DNA of 64,000 nucleotides, from contig CALOAF010000002.1 of assembly GCA_942491385.1 (NCBI GenBank), positions 434,001-498,000 of the forward strand. Direction: 5' to 3'. Source of the DNA: UBA6170 sp942491385 (GTDB taxonomy: Bacteria; Chloroflexota; Anaerolineae; Anaerolineales; Anaerolineaceae). The position numbers and the translations under genes were made by a program. Below are positions 15,689-24,661 of this stretch, piece after piece (positions within the stretch are counted from its first letter, which is position 1; each line of letters starts with the position of its first letter). The notes beneath the pieces were generated by a model, which made no database searches, was not told the origin of the DNA, and saw nothing but the letters and a program-made list of their open reading frames with translations.

Positions 15689-18007
15689 TTAGGGGATTTC
15701 CCAGGTATCAGTCGTATGGCACTTCGAACACTGTGCCCCCGGATGCTTCGCTGGCCTACTGTGACAGGAGCTGCAGTTCGTATATCCGGTGTGGTCAAAG
15801 GTTACTTCTGACCAGGATGTAGTGTTATGGCACAGCGTACACTCTCCCGGATAATGGTTGGTCGGGCTAGCATGACAGGTGCTGCAATTGGTGTATCCGC
15901 TATGGTTAAAGGTCACATCACCCCAGGATGTGGTCTTGTGGCACAGCGTACACTCACCCGGATAATGGTTAGTCGGGCTGGTATGACAGGTGCTGCAATT
16001 GGTGTAACCGGTATGGTTGAAGGTCACATCACCCCAGGATGTGGTCTTATGGCACAGCGTACACTCTCCTGGATAATGGTTGGTCGGGCTGGCATGACAG
16101 GTGCTGCAATTGGTGTAACCGGTATGGTTGAAGGTCACATCACCCCAGGATGTGGTCTTATGGCACAGCGTACACTCACCCGGATAATGGTTGGTCGGGC
16201 TGGCATGACAGGTGCTGCAATTGGTGTAACCGGTATGGTTGAAGGTCACATCACCCCAGGATGTGGTCTTATGGCAAAGTGTGCACTCTCCTGGATAATG
16301 ACCAGAGGGAGTGGTGTGACAGGTTTTACAATCGGTATATCCTGTATGATTAAATGTTACATCACTCCAGGAGGTCGTTGAATGGCAACCAGAACATAAT
16401 CCAACATAGTGATTGCTGGGTGTAACATGGCAATCCGTACACACGATCAACGTACTGTGATTTACGGAAATAATATTCCATGCATTCGTAAAATGGCAAC
16501 TGGTACAGGTAGCCGGATAATGATCATCCGGGCTGGTATGGCAGGTGCTGCAATTACTCAATGTGTGGTTGAAGACAGCATTGCTCCAGGTGGTTGTGTT
16601 ATGGCAGGTACTGCATTGCGCGGTAAAACCTTGTTCCTGATGATTTGCTGGTGGTTGATGACAGGATTGGCAATCTCCCTGGGGACCGTGATTCATTGTT
16701 ACATCTCTCCAGGCACTGGTAGTGTGACACTGACTGCAGTCTCCCTGGAAATGAGTTGGCGATGGTTTATCATTTGCATGGCAGGCCAGGCAGGTAGCGA
16801 AACCAGCATGATTAATGGATACATCCTGCCAATCTAAAACATTCTGATGACAATTTGCACAGGCATTTCCAAATTCTCCGGAATGTCCATCGAAGGTGTG
16901 ACAGGCCTGGCAATTGGTTTCTTTTGTGCATTCAAGGATCGTACTACTGAATTTCGAAATTCTTTCAACCTGATGATGACAACCTTCACAGGTACCCAAT
17001 TGATGATCATAATCAGTCACACGCCAATCCGTTGTATCGGTGTGGCAGGTGACACAATCTCCCGGAAAATGCGGAGATTTCATCGTATTCATTTCTTTTT
17101 TTGCCAGACTCATCATGAAAACCTGATCTGAGGATGCAAGTAATTCTTTCTGAGGATAATCTTCTTCATGACAGCTAACACAGGTGTACACATTGCGGTG
17201 ATCAAACTGAAAAGGCTCCCAACTTTTTGTTTTATGACAGTCGATACAATCACCCCCAAAATGGTAAGGGTAACTTTCCTCCAGGTATTTAGGGCGATAT
17301 TCATCTTTCCCGAGTTTTGAGGCAAAATACACGTCAGGAATGTGGCATTTGGAACACTCCGTTGCTGCATCCATATATTGTCCATCCGCGTGACAATCCA
17401 TACAATTTTGGTCGTCTTCACTCATGGAGCGTTTCACAAAAGTTTTGTTTTCCACAACAACAAATTCTGTCGTATGATGAGACACCTCTTGAATGAACAA
17501 TATCTTGGAGAGGTATTCTTCCTGAATCAGTTTTATTAATTCGATCGGGGAATTTGTTGATCTCAATGTGGAGACTTTTTGCTGTAAAGAAGATAAATGC
17601 GCACTGGGCAATCTCATCTCCAAACTTGTTGTGACTGTCTCCACCCTGCGCATCAACGGTTCAATATTATGATAATAAACTTGTGCGTCCGCACGATTAA
17701 TATATTGAATATTCAAAATCGCTGTAGTGATCGCATCTTCAAACGCATCCACTGCTGGTTGCACCTGATCTGATCGGTTAACCAGTTCGAGATCCTTCAA
17801 TCTGCGTTCAACCAGTTTAAAACAAAAATGAACTTTTTTTTCTGGATTGGATATTAACTTTACCTGAGTATTTTCTATTGCTCTCTGCAACCCAAATAAA
17901 GTATTTCCAGGTCTATAAGGATGTAATTCCGCTAAAACGATTATGTTGACTACGATTAATAACAATAAAACGATCGGGGCTATTATTATGGGTTTTCTGC
18001 TTTTCAT
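15689..18007 (-). CDS. Exported 28-haem c-type cytochrome with DUF5667-like N-terminus
   Basis: A 772-residue protein (start ATG 18007, AAGGACGGA upstream). Residues about 5-30 are a membrane anchor. Residues about 30-170 are a helical region (HPYRPGNTLFGLQRAIENTQ) resembling DUF5667. From about residue 205 to the end I count 28 CXXCH haem motifs, each pair spaced with extra NH or DH histidines that can serve as distal ligands. The last third is five near-identical 37-residue units (NHTGYTNCSTCH, NHYPGECTLCH). It is a likely membrane-tethered electron conduit and the last gene of the cytochrome block. It is a paralogue of the 22-haem protein upstream. No enzyme-type active site is visible, so electron storage or transfer is inferred. 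Confidence 0.88.
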   Translation of the reverse strand: MKSRKPIIIAPIVLLLLIVVNIIVLAELHPYRPGNTLFGLQRAIENTQVKLISNPEKKVHFCFKLVERRLKDLELVNRSDQVQPAVDAFEDAITTAILNIQYINRADAQVYYHNIEPLMRRVETVTTSLEMRLPSAHLSSLQQKVSTLRSTNSPIELIKLIQEEYLSKILFIQEVSHHTTEFVVVENKTFVKRSMSEDDQNCMDCHADGQYMDAATECSKCHIPDVYFASKLGKDEYRPKYLEESYPYHFGGDCIDCHKTKSWEPFQFDHRNVYTCVSCHEEDYPQKELLASSDQVFMMSLAKKEMNTMKSPHFPGDCVTCHTDTTDWRVTDYDHQLGTCEGCHHQVERISKFSSTILECTKETNCQACHTFDGHSGEFGNACANCHQNVLDWQDVSINHAGFATCLACHANDKPSPTHFQGDCSQCHTTSAWRDVTMNHGPQGDCQSCHQPPANHQEQGFTAQCSTCHNTTTWSNAVFNHTLSNCSTCHTSPDDHYPATCTSCHFTNAWNIISVNHSTLIVCTDCHVTPSNHYVGLCSGCHSTTSWSDVTFNHTGYTDCKTCHTTPSGHYPGECTLCHKTTSWGDVTFNHTGYTNCSTCHASPTNHYPGECTLCHKTTSWGDVTFNHTGYTNCSTCHASPTNHYPGECTLCHKTTSWGDVTFNHTGYTNCSTCHTSPTNHYPGECTLCHKTTSWGDVTFNHSGYTNCSTCHASPTNHYPGECTLCHNTTSWSEVTFDHTGYTNCSSCHSRPAKHPGAQCSKCHTTDTWEIP
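15828..16383. repeat. Five tandem 111-bp repeats inside the 28-haem gene
   Basis: The anchor TGGCACAGCGTACACTC recurs every 111 bp (about 15833, 15943, 16054, 16165, and a diverged copy at 16276). Each unit encodes 37 residues with two CXXCH motifs. Near-identity at DNA level indicates recent duplication, and the count may vary between strains or be mis-assembled from short reads. Confidence 0.9.
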
Positions 18008-18190
18008 GCATTCCGTCCTTGATTGCATTTAAGCCCCGTCCCTATTCAATTAAAATTATTATATACTATTTTTCTCTAAAATCCATAATTATTTTCAAAA
18101 TACTCCCTAATTTTTTCCTAATCGTAAGTGTAGGTTAGAAACCAGTAGCTGAATCAATTCTTTTTTGATGCCTATCCCAATCTTAAACCC

Positions 18191-18219
18191 GCAGAGGCGG
18201 TTATGAAAACCGCCTCTGC
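18191..18219. repeat. 12-bp stem hairpin between the two large cytochrome genes
   Basis: GCAGAGGCGGTT / AACCGCCTCTGC with a 5-base loop, between the 22-haem gene stop and the 28-haem gene start. It has no T-run, so it is more likely a transcript-processing or attenuating hairpin (or a REP-like element) than a full terminator. The intergenic stretch 18008-18271 holds nothing else I can name. Confidence 0.5.
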
Positions 18220-18271
18220 TTCACATACCCTGTCCCTATTCGATGGAAACAGGCTCAGAAATGAACCATGC

Positions 18272-20520
18272 TCATGGTTCCACAACTTCCTCTGTGGGGG
18301 TTGAAGTTGGCAATGGTGTATTCGTTGGTGTGGACGTTGGTAATGGTGTGTTGGTTGGTGTAGATGTTGGCAATGGTGTATTGGTTGGCGTTGGTCGGTG
18401 TGGCCGTTGGCAATGGTGTGTTGGTTGGTGTGGCCGTTGGTAGTGTTGGTGTGGCGTATTGGTTGGCGTGGCCGTTGGTAATGGTGTGTTAGTAGGTGTA
18501 GCCGTTGGCAAAGGTGTGTTGGTAGGCTTTGGTGTTGGTGTTGGTGCAACATACCATGTAGAGGTACTATGGCAGTTGGAGCATTGGCCACGTGGGTGCC
18601 CCACCGGGCGCAAATGACAAGAAGTACATTGAGTAAACCCTCTATGATCAAATGAAATATTCGACCAGGAATCGGTAAAGTGACAGTTTGAGCATTCTCC
18701 ACTCCAATGCCCAACGGGTTGTGAATGGCAGGTGCTGCAGGAGTAATCCAATGTATGATTATAGCTTACGGAATACCAACTGTTCGTATTTTTATGGCAG
18801 ACATTGCAGGTACCAGGATAATGAGCATAATAGATTTTATGGCAGGTAGTGCAACTGGTTACGGCATAATGGTTGTAATTGATTTCCTGCCAGTTACTTG
18901 TACTGTGACAATTCTGACATAACCCCGGATAATGATTGGCTGGTCCAATATGACAGCTCGTACAGAGTGTCAATGTTGAATGATTGATATTGATCAACGA
19001 CCAGGATTTGGGGATATGACAAGCGCTACATTGAGCCGGATAATGACCTACCGGGCCGGCATGACAGGTACTGCAACTACTCAATGTATGATTAAAAGTA
19101 GTCGGTGTCCATCTTTTTGGTGAATGGCATGAAACACATTGGCCAACATACTGACCTGCGCGGTGATTATATGGTTGTTCATGACAGGATTTGCAATCTG
19201 CTTTGGTGGTATGATCCAGCGCCAGTGTTTGCCAATTCCCGGTGATATGACAGGTGCTGCAATTACTTTTATAATGATCTTCTTCCGGCCTGTCTTTCTC
19301 ATGGCAGGTCAAACAATTCGGTAATTTTTCATGGTTAATTTCTGCCGGCAGCCATTCTTCCAGATCCTTATGACAGGTATAGCAGGCAACATCTTCGTAA
19401 TAGGATGGGTGTTCTTCGTATTGATGGCAGGTTTCACAGGTTTGTTCACGTGTACATTCATGAACCTTGCTGTTCATCTCTTCAACGGCACCCCGGCTAC
19501 CATGGCAACTTTCACAGGTATCCATCTGATGATCATAATTGAATTCCGCCCAATCCTCAGTATCCGTATGACACAAGATGCAGTCACCTGGAAAATGAGG
19601 ATCTACAGTTGTTTCAACTTTATTAGCAGCCAGACCAATAAAGTTGAAAGTCCCCATGGCGATTGTCTCTTCCTCCTTTGGATAATCATCAAAATGGCAG
19701 GAAATACAATCATAAATGCCGCGATGGTCATACTCAACCGGCTCCCAGGAGACGGCATCATGACAATCGGAACATTCCCCTATAAAATGGAAGGGATACA
19801 ACCGGCCGCTACGCTTGATCTCGAAATCATCGCTTTCAGATAACAAAGCCATTGATTGATCATAGTCATGGCAACTGAGACAATTGGTTGGCGTATCCAC
19901 ATAGACACCACTGGCGTGACATTGCTCACATTCAGATTTTCATGCCCGTCTGTGAGCGTAAAGTCTACATGGTCAACGTCCTTACTCAGGAATGGAATGG
20001 ACATGGGCGCAATCATGGAAGGCAATGTTTGTTCCAGAGCCAATTTTTGAATCTCCTGAGGAGTTGTGGCACTTTGTAGAATGGCCACTTTTTCATGCAA
20101 GGCTGCCAGATGCTCATGCTGAATATTTTCTTCAATAGACCCCAATACAAGATCCACACGCAAGAGCAACGTTTGCACATCGTCGTAATAGACCGTGGCT
20201 TCCGCTTCACTCACTGATTGGAGACTTACAATCGCCTGGGTCAGAACGTGGTCAAAAGCTACTACGGCTGCCTGCACTTTTTCCGGCTTGTTTACCATCG
20301 CCAGATCAGCCAGACGCCGTTCGACCAGTTCAAAACTCATTTCCACCCTTTTCTCCGGATCTTTTGCCAATTTAACCCGGCTGCTTTCCGCTGTGCTTTG
20401 CAAGGCAAATAATGGATCTCCTGGGTGAAAAGGATACGTTTCTGCCAAAATAAATAGCCCGGCCAACACCAAAAACATAATGGCATTGAGCGCCAGAAGT
20501 ATTTTTATTCCTTTTTTCAT
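18272..20520 (-). CDS. Exported 22-haem c-type cytochrome with DUF5667-like N-terminus, frameshifted
   Basis: Two overlapping frames make up one gene. The first (20520 down to about 19940) encodes an anchor (KKGIKILLALNAIMFLVLAG) and a DUF5667-like helical region (YPFHPGDPLFALQSTAESS) that parallels the 28-haem paralogue. The second carries the haem motifs. Adding one A to the AAAA run (plus-strand TTTT 19937-19940) joins them as HEKSECEQCHASG, exactly where the paralogue has its first haem site. The restored protein has 22 CXXCH motifs and ends in a Thr/Pro tail of PTNTPLPTATPT repeats, which itself contains two compensating frame changes. It probably transfers electrons next to the cell surface. 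The lesion may be an assembly error in a homopolymer. Confidence 0.8.
18284..18545. repeat. Low-complexity PTNTPLPT-coding repeat
   Basis: Imperfect units of about 30 bp (GGTGTGTTGGTTGGTGTAG-like on the plus strand) encode a Thr/Pro/Asn spacer typical of surface proteins in this phylum. Between about 18400 and 18475 the reading frame switches and returns, so indels have happened here without ending the protein. Confidence 0.8.
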
Positions 20521-20564
20521 GCGGTCCCATCCTTTCTGAACAAATTGTTCAAATTAGTCCCTGA

Positions 20565-21731
20565 TTATGGGTTAGATTCAACAGAATCCTGGTTCTGTCC
20601 CTGAACCGGTCGTTCTGTTGGTCTTTGGATCACGATTGGAGAGGTTCCTGTAGGCTGAGAGCCAGCTGAACCCTGACCAAACTTCCCTGCTCCATCCCCT
20701 TGCTGGCCTGGCATGGTTGCACTTCCACGCCCGGTAGGATGACAGGAGATGCAATTCTGTAACTCATCAGTCGCAACCTCAAGATGAACACTGACCATAT
20801 CTTCATATTCATGGCAGGTACCACAAGGATATTCGGTGTAGTTGCCGCCATGGCAGGTTTCACAAGTGGTAATTTCTTCATCACCATGTTTCAGTTCAAA
20901 TTTATGTTGAGTCAAAACGGCTGGATTCCATGCTTCGGTGGTGTGACAATACTCACAGGTCGTACCAAATACGCCGGCGTGCAATTCCGGTTCTTCGTGA
21001 CAACTGGTACAACTGGTGGCGATGCCCTTATACTCTTTTTCTGTATGACAATCAGCACAAGCAATTTCTGCATGCCCGGCTTGTAGAGAGAAATATGGTT
21101 CATGATCAAAACCTGTAATCATGCGGTCTTGCCCATCATGACATTCAATGCAACTGATCCCATACATCTCAATGTGAGCGGCCAATTCATCATGATTGTC
21201 TTCTGAATGGCACTGTACACAATCAATGGTTTCAATAATATCGCGCACTTTGGTATGACAGGTGGTGCAGGTGAATTGTTTGCCATCCTTGTTGGTAATA
21301 TGCGCTTCGATTGAAAATCCAGTCATCGCAAAATGGTCAATATTCGGAAAGGCAAACACGGTCAGATCTGCTGCATGACCCTGATGCTCAGGGTGGCAGG
21401 TCTGGCATTTGGAAACACCTGGCAAGCGACCGTGAATGGTGTTCACATCCAGGCGATCCTGTTCAATTTCGAAGTGACAATCCTGACAGCGTGTATCAGT
21501 CACACAATGAATGGGTGCATGACAATGGGAACATTGTCGTTCCAATTCAGCATGTGATTTGACCCCTCCCAACATGACATTCTCTGTTTCTACATTGGAT
21601 AATTCGCCTGGACTGAGCAGATAGGATGCGTAAGATTTAACATAGTAGGCACCACTTGCAACCAAAACAAAACAAAAAATAATAATTCCTCGCACCCACC
21701 AGCTCTGCCTGAGCCAAATTCGTTTAAGCAT
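20565..21731 (-). CDS. Membrane-anchored 12-haem c-type cytochrome
   Basis: A 388-residue protein with one N-terminal membrane helix (GIIIFCFVLVASGAYYV, about 15-31) and 12 CXXCH motifs between residues about 67 and 330. Several are followed by HAGVFG, HE or DHE patterns that offer distal histidines. A low-complexity Gly/Gln/Pro tail (about 335-388) has no motifs. CHPEHQGHAADLTVF resembles cytochrome c3/NrfH-like multihaem proteins. The ribosome site AGGAGGGCT is strong. It lies 60 bp downstream of the 6-haem gene and 44 bp upstream of the 22-haem gene, so it is in the same operon. It probably relays electrons from the b/Rieske module to the larger cytochromes; this is inferred from gene order. 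Confidence 0.88.
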   Translation of the reverse strand: MLKRIWLRQSWWVRGIIIFCFVLVASGAYYVKSYASYLLSPGELSNVETENVMLGGVKSHAELERQCSHCHAPIHCVTDTRCQDCHFEIEQDRLDVNTIHGRLPGVSKCQTCHPEHQGHAADLTVFAFPNIDHFAMTGFSIEAHITNKDGKQFTCTTCHTKVRDIIETIDCVQCHSEDNHDELAAHIEMYGISCIECHDGQDRMITGFDHEPYFSLQAGHAEIACADCHTEKEYKGIATSCTSCHEEPELHAGVFGTTCEYCHTTEAWNPAVLTQHKFELKHGDEEITTCETCHGGNYTEYPCGTCHEYEDMVSVHLEVATDELQNCISCHPTGRGSATMPGQQGDGAGKFGQGSAGSQPTGTSPIVIQRPTERPVQGQNQDSVESNP

Positions 21732-21791
21732 AGCCCTCCTTCCTGTGTTGCCTCCCCAGAGGCTTCCTCACTACAACACAAATAGACAATT

Positions 21792-22706
21792 TCATGGTTT
21801 TCCAACCTCCACAGACGCTGGATCAACCTTGATTAAACTGGCGTCATTTACCAGACTGGCTTTTTCTTCTAAACTCAATGGGTATTTCAAACCGGGATTC
21901 TCTTCGATCAATCGACCTGCTTCGCCCTCCACCCCGGTAGGATGGCAGGTTGAACAGGCATCAAATTCATTAATATCTTCAGCCAGATGAACTTCCTGCA
22001 TTTCTTCATACTGGTGATTGTCATGACAGGCATAGCAATCATAGACGCCATATTTGGCAGGGTGACAGGTTTGGCAAGCCACTTCGCCTTCGCCACCGTG
22101 ATCCATCAGAAATGTGTGGCTGGTCAGCACAGCCGGTGTCCAGGCTGTAGCACTATGACAGCGGGCACAATTGATCCCAAACTGGTCAGCATGCATTTCT
22201 GGCTCCTCATGACAATTGGCACAATGATGGGGGTCTTCCAGGTCTTCGACATTCATATAAGTAACCCCACCATCCCCCTCTGCGATAAATGGCTGGTTGG
22301 CACCTCTTACAGCAGCAACCTGAGCCACCACCAACCAATCTGCTTTCTGAATCATGGTGACCACTTCATTTAACTGATAATCACTGAGAATGCCACCCTC
22401 ATCAATGTGCCAGGATGCCATCGCCCGACCATGTGTAGCCCGCGCAATCGACTTGAATAACAAATCTGAACGGGCTTCAATCAAAGCTTCACGGTTCAAG
22501 CCAGGGATCATTCCTACACCTTCACCAGCATTGCCATGACAGCTGGCGCAATTCTGAATATAAATCTCGATGCCATCCATCAGAAATTGGTCTTGCATGG
22601 CTGCCTGCGTGCGTACCATGCGGCCCTGTTCCATAAAGCCATACACGGGTAATGCAATCACCAGTACGAACAGAGCTGCCAGGCTGATTAATTTGGTTTT
22701 ATCCAT
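21792..22706 (-). CDS. Cytochrome c (class I domain plus five more haem motifs)
   Basis: A 304-residue membrane-anchored protein. After the anchor (LISLAALFVLVIALPVYGF) comes a mono-haem class I cytochrome c domain: QNCASCHGNAGEGVGMIPGL with a later Met in HGRAMASWH that may be the sixth ligand. From residue about 165 five more CXXCH motifs follow in a multihaem segment that resembles the C-terminal part of the 12-haem protein (CHPTG near both ends). Two in-frame ATGs exist; the second (22706) sits 8 bp after GGAGG and is preferred. It lies 15 bp after the Rieske gene and is the likely direct electron acceptor of the Rieske protein, replacing cytochrome c1 or f. Confidence 0.88.
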   Translation of the reverse strand: MDKTKLISLAALFVLVIALPVYGFMEQGRMVRTQAAMQDQFLMDGIEIYIQNCASCHGNAGEGVGMIPGLNREALIEARSDLLFKSIARATHGRAMASWHIDEGGILSDYQLNEVVTMIQKADWLVVAQVAAVRGANQPFIAEGDGGVTYMNVEDLEDPHHCANCHEEPEMHADQFGINCARCHSATAWTPAVLTSHTFLMDHGGEGEVACQTCHPAKYGVYDCYACHDNHQYEEMQEVHLAEDINEFDACSTCHPTGVEGEAGRLIEENPGLKYPLSLEEKASLVNDASLIKVDPASVEVGKP

Positions 22707-22721
22707 CTCCATATCCTCCTT

Positions 22722-23252
22722 TTAGCCTGCCGGTGGGTAACTGACATGCTCTGGTAAGTGCTTTTCACGCACTAATGGCATAGTGGTATCAACCTTCACC
22801 ATGCCCTTTTCAAACAGCACCGGGAAGTAATCCAGGGCGCGTGCCACCAATTTATTGTTGAATTCACCGTTTTTGGTAAACGTAGCCGAATGACAGGGAC
22901 ACAGAAATTTCTGTTCGTTGTCCATCCAGTTCACCGTGCAGCCCAAATGCGGGCAGCGCCGGTAGACAGCTAAAAATCCATTATCCTCCGTACAGATCAG
23001 GTAAAAATTTCCATCTTCCACCTCTAACACGGATCCAGGTGTGAATTCCTCAATCTTGCCGACGGTCATCACACCCCCAAATTCACCGCCAATACTCCGC
23101 GAACGCAGGAAGAGAATCCCGGCAGCGCCGAGTTCAATCGCAGCCAGCCCACCCAGTGCCTTAAGACTCAGCCCTAAAAAATCACGCCGACTGACATTTT
23201 TAGATGCGTTCAATTCATCCTTTTCAGGGTTTTGATCATTTATCTTTTTCAT
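22722..23252 (-). CDS. Rieske iron-sulfur protein
   Basis: A 176-residue protein with a Tat-type start (SRRDFLGLSLKALGGLAAIE) and one membrane helix. The Rieske cluster motifs CPHLGC (about 108-113) and CPCHSA (about 126-131) bind the 2Fe-2S centre. It is the high-potential subunit of a quinol:cytochrome c oxidoreductase; in bc1/b6f complexes it takes electrons from quinol at the Qo site. It is 18 bp downstream of the cytochrome b gene and followed by the cytochrome c gene, an order seen in bacterial bc-type operons. The loop after the second motif lacks the usual long insertion of mitochondrial forms. Confidence 0.93.
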   Translation of the reverse strand: MKKINDQNPEKDELNASKNVSRRDFLGLSLKALGGLAAIELGAAGILFLRSRSIGGEFGGVMTVGKIEEFTPGSVLEVEDGNFYLICTEDNGFLAVYRRCPHLGCTVNWMDNEQKFLCPCHSATFTKNGEFNNKLVARALDYFPVLFEKGMVKVDTTMPLVREKHLPEHVSYPPAG

Positions 23253-23270
23253 GTCACTGCTCCCAGATGA

Positions 23271-24635
23271 TTAAAACGGCAACACAAGGGCCATATTCTG
23301 GCCGCGGAAGTGTATGCCTACAATTGTTAATAAAATTATACTGGTCATCATGAATGCAAATATGCCTACCAGTGCTTCGCTGTGCGTGATCTTGTCATTC
23401 CTAAAAAACCAACCACTGCGTAAGAGAAAATAGATCGCGACAAACACAGTAATGGTAATGAGAAATGGGATCACACCGACCGTTACATTGGTGTGTACAG
23501 TGGGTAACCAGGAGGGCAGGTCATACCAGTATTCATCCAGAATGACCGCCAAAGGCACCAGGTAGATTGCCAGTAAAGCACCAAATATAGCTACCCGTCT
23601 GCCAATTGCCGTGCGGAAGTAGATCCCGATTGTGCGGGTATCTCGATCAACCCACGGTGTGATGGCTAAAGCGACCACTGCCACCCCTAAGAGAGCCATG
23701 ACTGCCAGCGGGTGCATGTGTAATAACAGTTCCTGTAAACCCAGGAAATACCAGGCAGATTTGGCTGGATTGGGTGGCATCATCGGGTTGGCAATCGATC
23801 CCAGCGGAGCCGGGTTGAACATTGCCCACAACCCAACTACCACCAGCACCACCATGCCGGCAGCCATTTCAATATTGACCAGATGGGGATTGGTGGATTT
23901 GAACTCCGGTTTCTCATCTTCCTTTAATAACGGTTGTGAGATGCCGCCATTCTTGCGCACCTTCCACAGGTGGTAAGCCATAAATCCCAACAGCAATGCC
24001 GGCATAAATACCACATGCAATGCATAAAAATTACTCAAGGCTGCCTGACCAACCTGAGGTCCGCCGAGGAAGAAGTTCCGCACTGCTGTCCCAAGCAGTG
24101 GGATGTAAGCCATCAAGCTGGTGCTGACTGTGATCGCCCAGTAGGAGAGTTGATCCCAGGGTAAAAGATAACCTGTGAAGTTCCCTGCCAATACCATCAC
24201 AAACAGGACCAAACCGATGATCCAGTTTACGCTTCGTCCTTGTTTAAATGACCCGGTCAGGAAAACCCGCACCAGGTGTAAAAAGGTAGCAATTACCAGA
24301 AAATTCGCTGACCAGTGGTGCACAGCCCGCACAAACGAGCCAAACATCACCTGTGTCTCCAGCTGCTGAATGCTGATATACGCGTATTCGACACGCGGAT
24401 CATAGCGAAACATCAGCAGCAGACCAGTCAGTCCCAGTAATACCACCAGCACGACAGAGATCCCGCCCAGTCCCCAGGTGTACGAAAAGCGCAAGGCGCG
24501 CGCCGGTACCCGGCTGGGATGCAGGTGCAGGATCAGATTGTTTCTCACATGGGTTTCACGGGTTGGAGGTTCCTCAACCGTTTCACCTTGATGGAGATTG
24601 CGTTCCCGCAGTGGTTTGATAAATTCCAGACTCAT
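23271..24635 (-). CDS. Cytochrome b of a bc/b6f-type quinol oxidoreductase
   Basis: A 454-residue membrane protein that fuses the cytochrome b6-like N-half and subunit IV-like C-half, with at least eight to nine helices. Haem-ligand histidines are in RAVHHWSANFLVIATFLHLV and ALHVVFMPALLLGFMAYHLW. In the second helix 14 residues separate the two histidines, as in b6f-type proteins. PPNPAKSAWYFLGLQELL is the Qo-site region corresponding to PEWY. ATG 24635 (MSLEFIKP) is preferred over the TTG 21 bp upstream, though neither ribosome site is strong. It is the first redox gene of the block, 26 bp downstream of the FG-GAP gene. It oxidises menaquinol, by inference. Confidence 0.93.
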   Translation of the reverse strand: MSLEFIKPLRERNLHQGETVEEPPTRETHVRNNLILHLHPSRVPARALRFSYTWGLGGISVVLVVLLGLTGLLLMFRYDPRVEYAYISIQQLETQVMFGSFVRAVHHWSANFLVIATFLHLVRVFLTGSFKQGRSVNWIIGLVLFVMVLAGNFTGYLLPWDQLSYWAITVSTSLMAYIPLLGTAVRNFFLGGPQVGQAALSNFYALHVVFMPALLLGFMAYHLWKVRKNGGISQPLLKEDEKPEFKSTNPHLVNIEMAAGMVVLVVVGLWAMFNPAPLGSIANPMMPPNPAKSAWYFLGLQELLLHMHPLAVMALLGVAVVALAITPWVDRDTRTIGIYFRTAIGRRVAIFGALLAIYLVPLAVILDEYWYDLPSWLPTVHTNVTVGVIPFLITITVFVAIYFLLRSGWFFRNDKITHSEALVGIFAFMMTSIILLTIVGIHFRGQNMALVLPF

Positions 24636-24661
24636 CGTCGTCTCTCTTTTCAACAATATAA

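Noticed and set aside
15827..16381. Long plus-strand open frame (184 codons) over the cytochrome repeats, reading MVEGHITPGCG units
   Set aside because: It is the reverse frame of the 111-bp haem repeat. The minus strand carries the CXXCH series and the ribosome site.
18172..18714. Minus-strand frame of 180 codons rich in His, Arg and Gln
   Set aside because: It is the alternative frame of the Thr/Pro repeat tail of the 22-haem protein.
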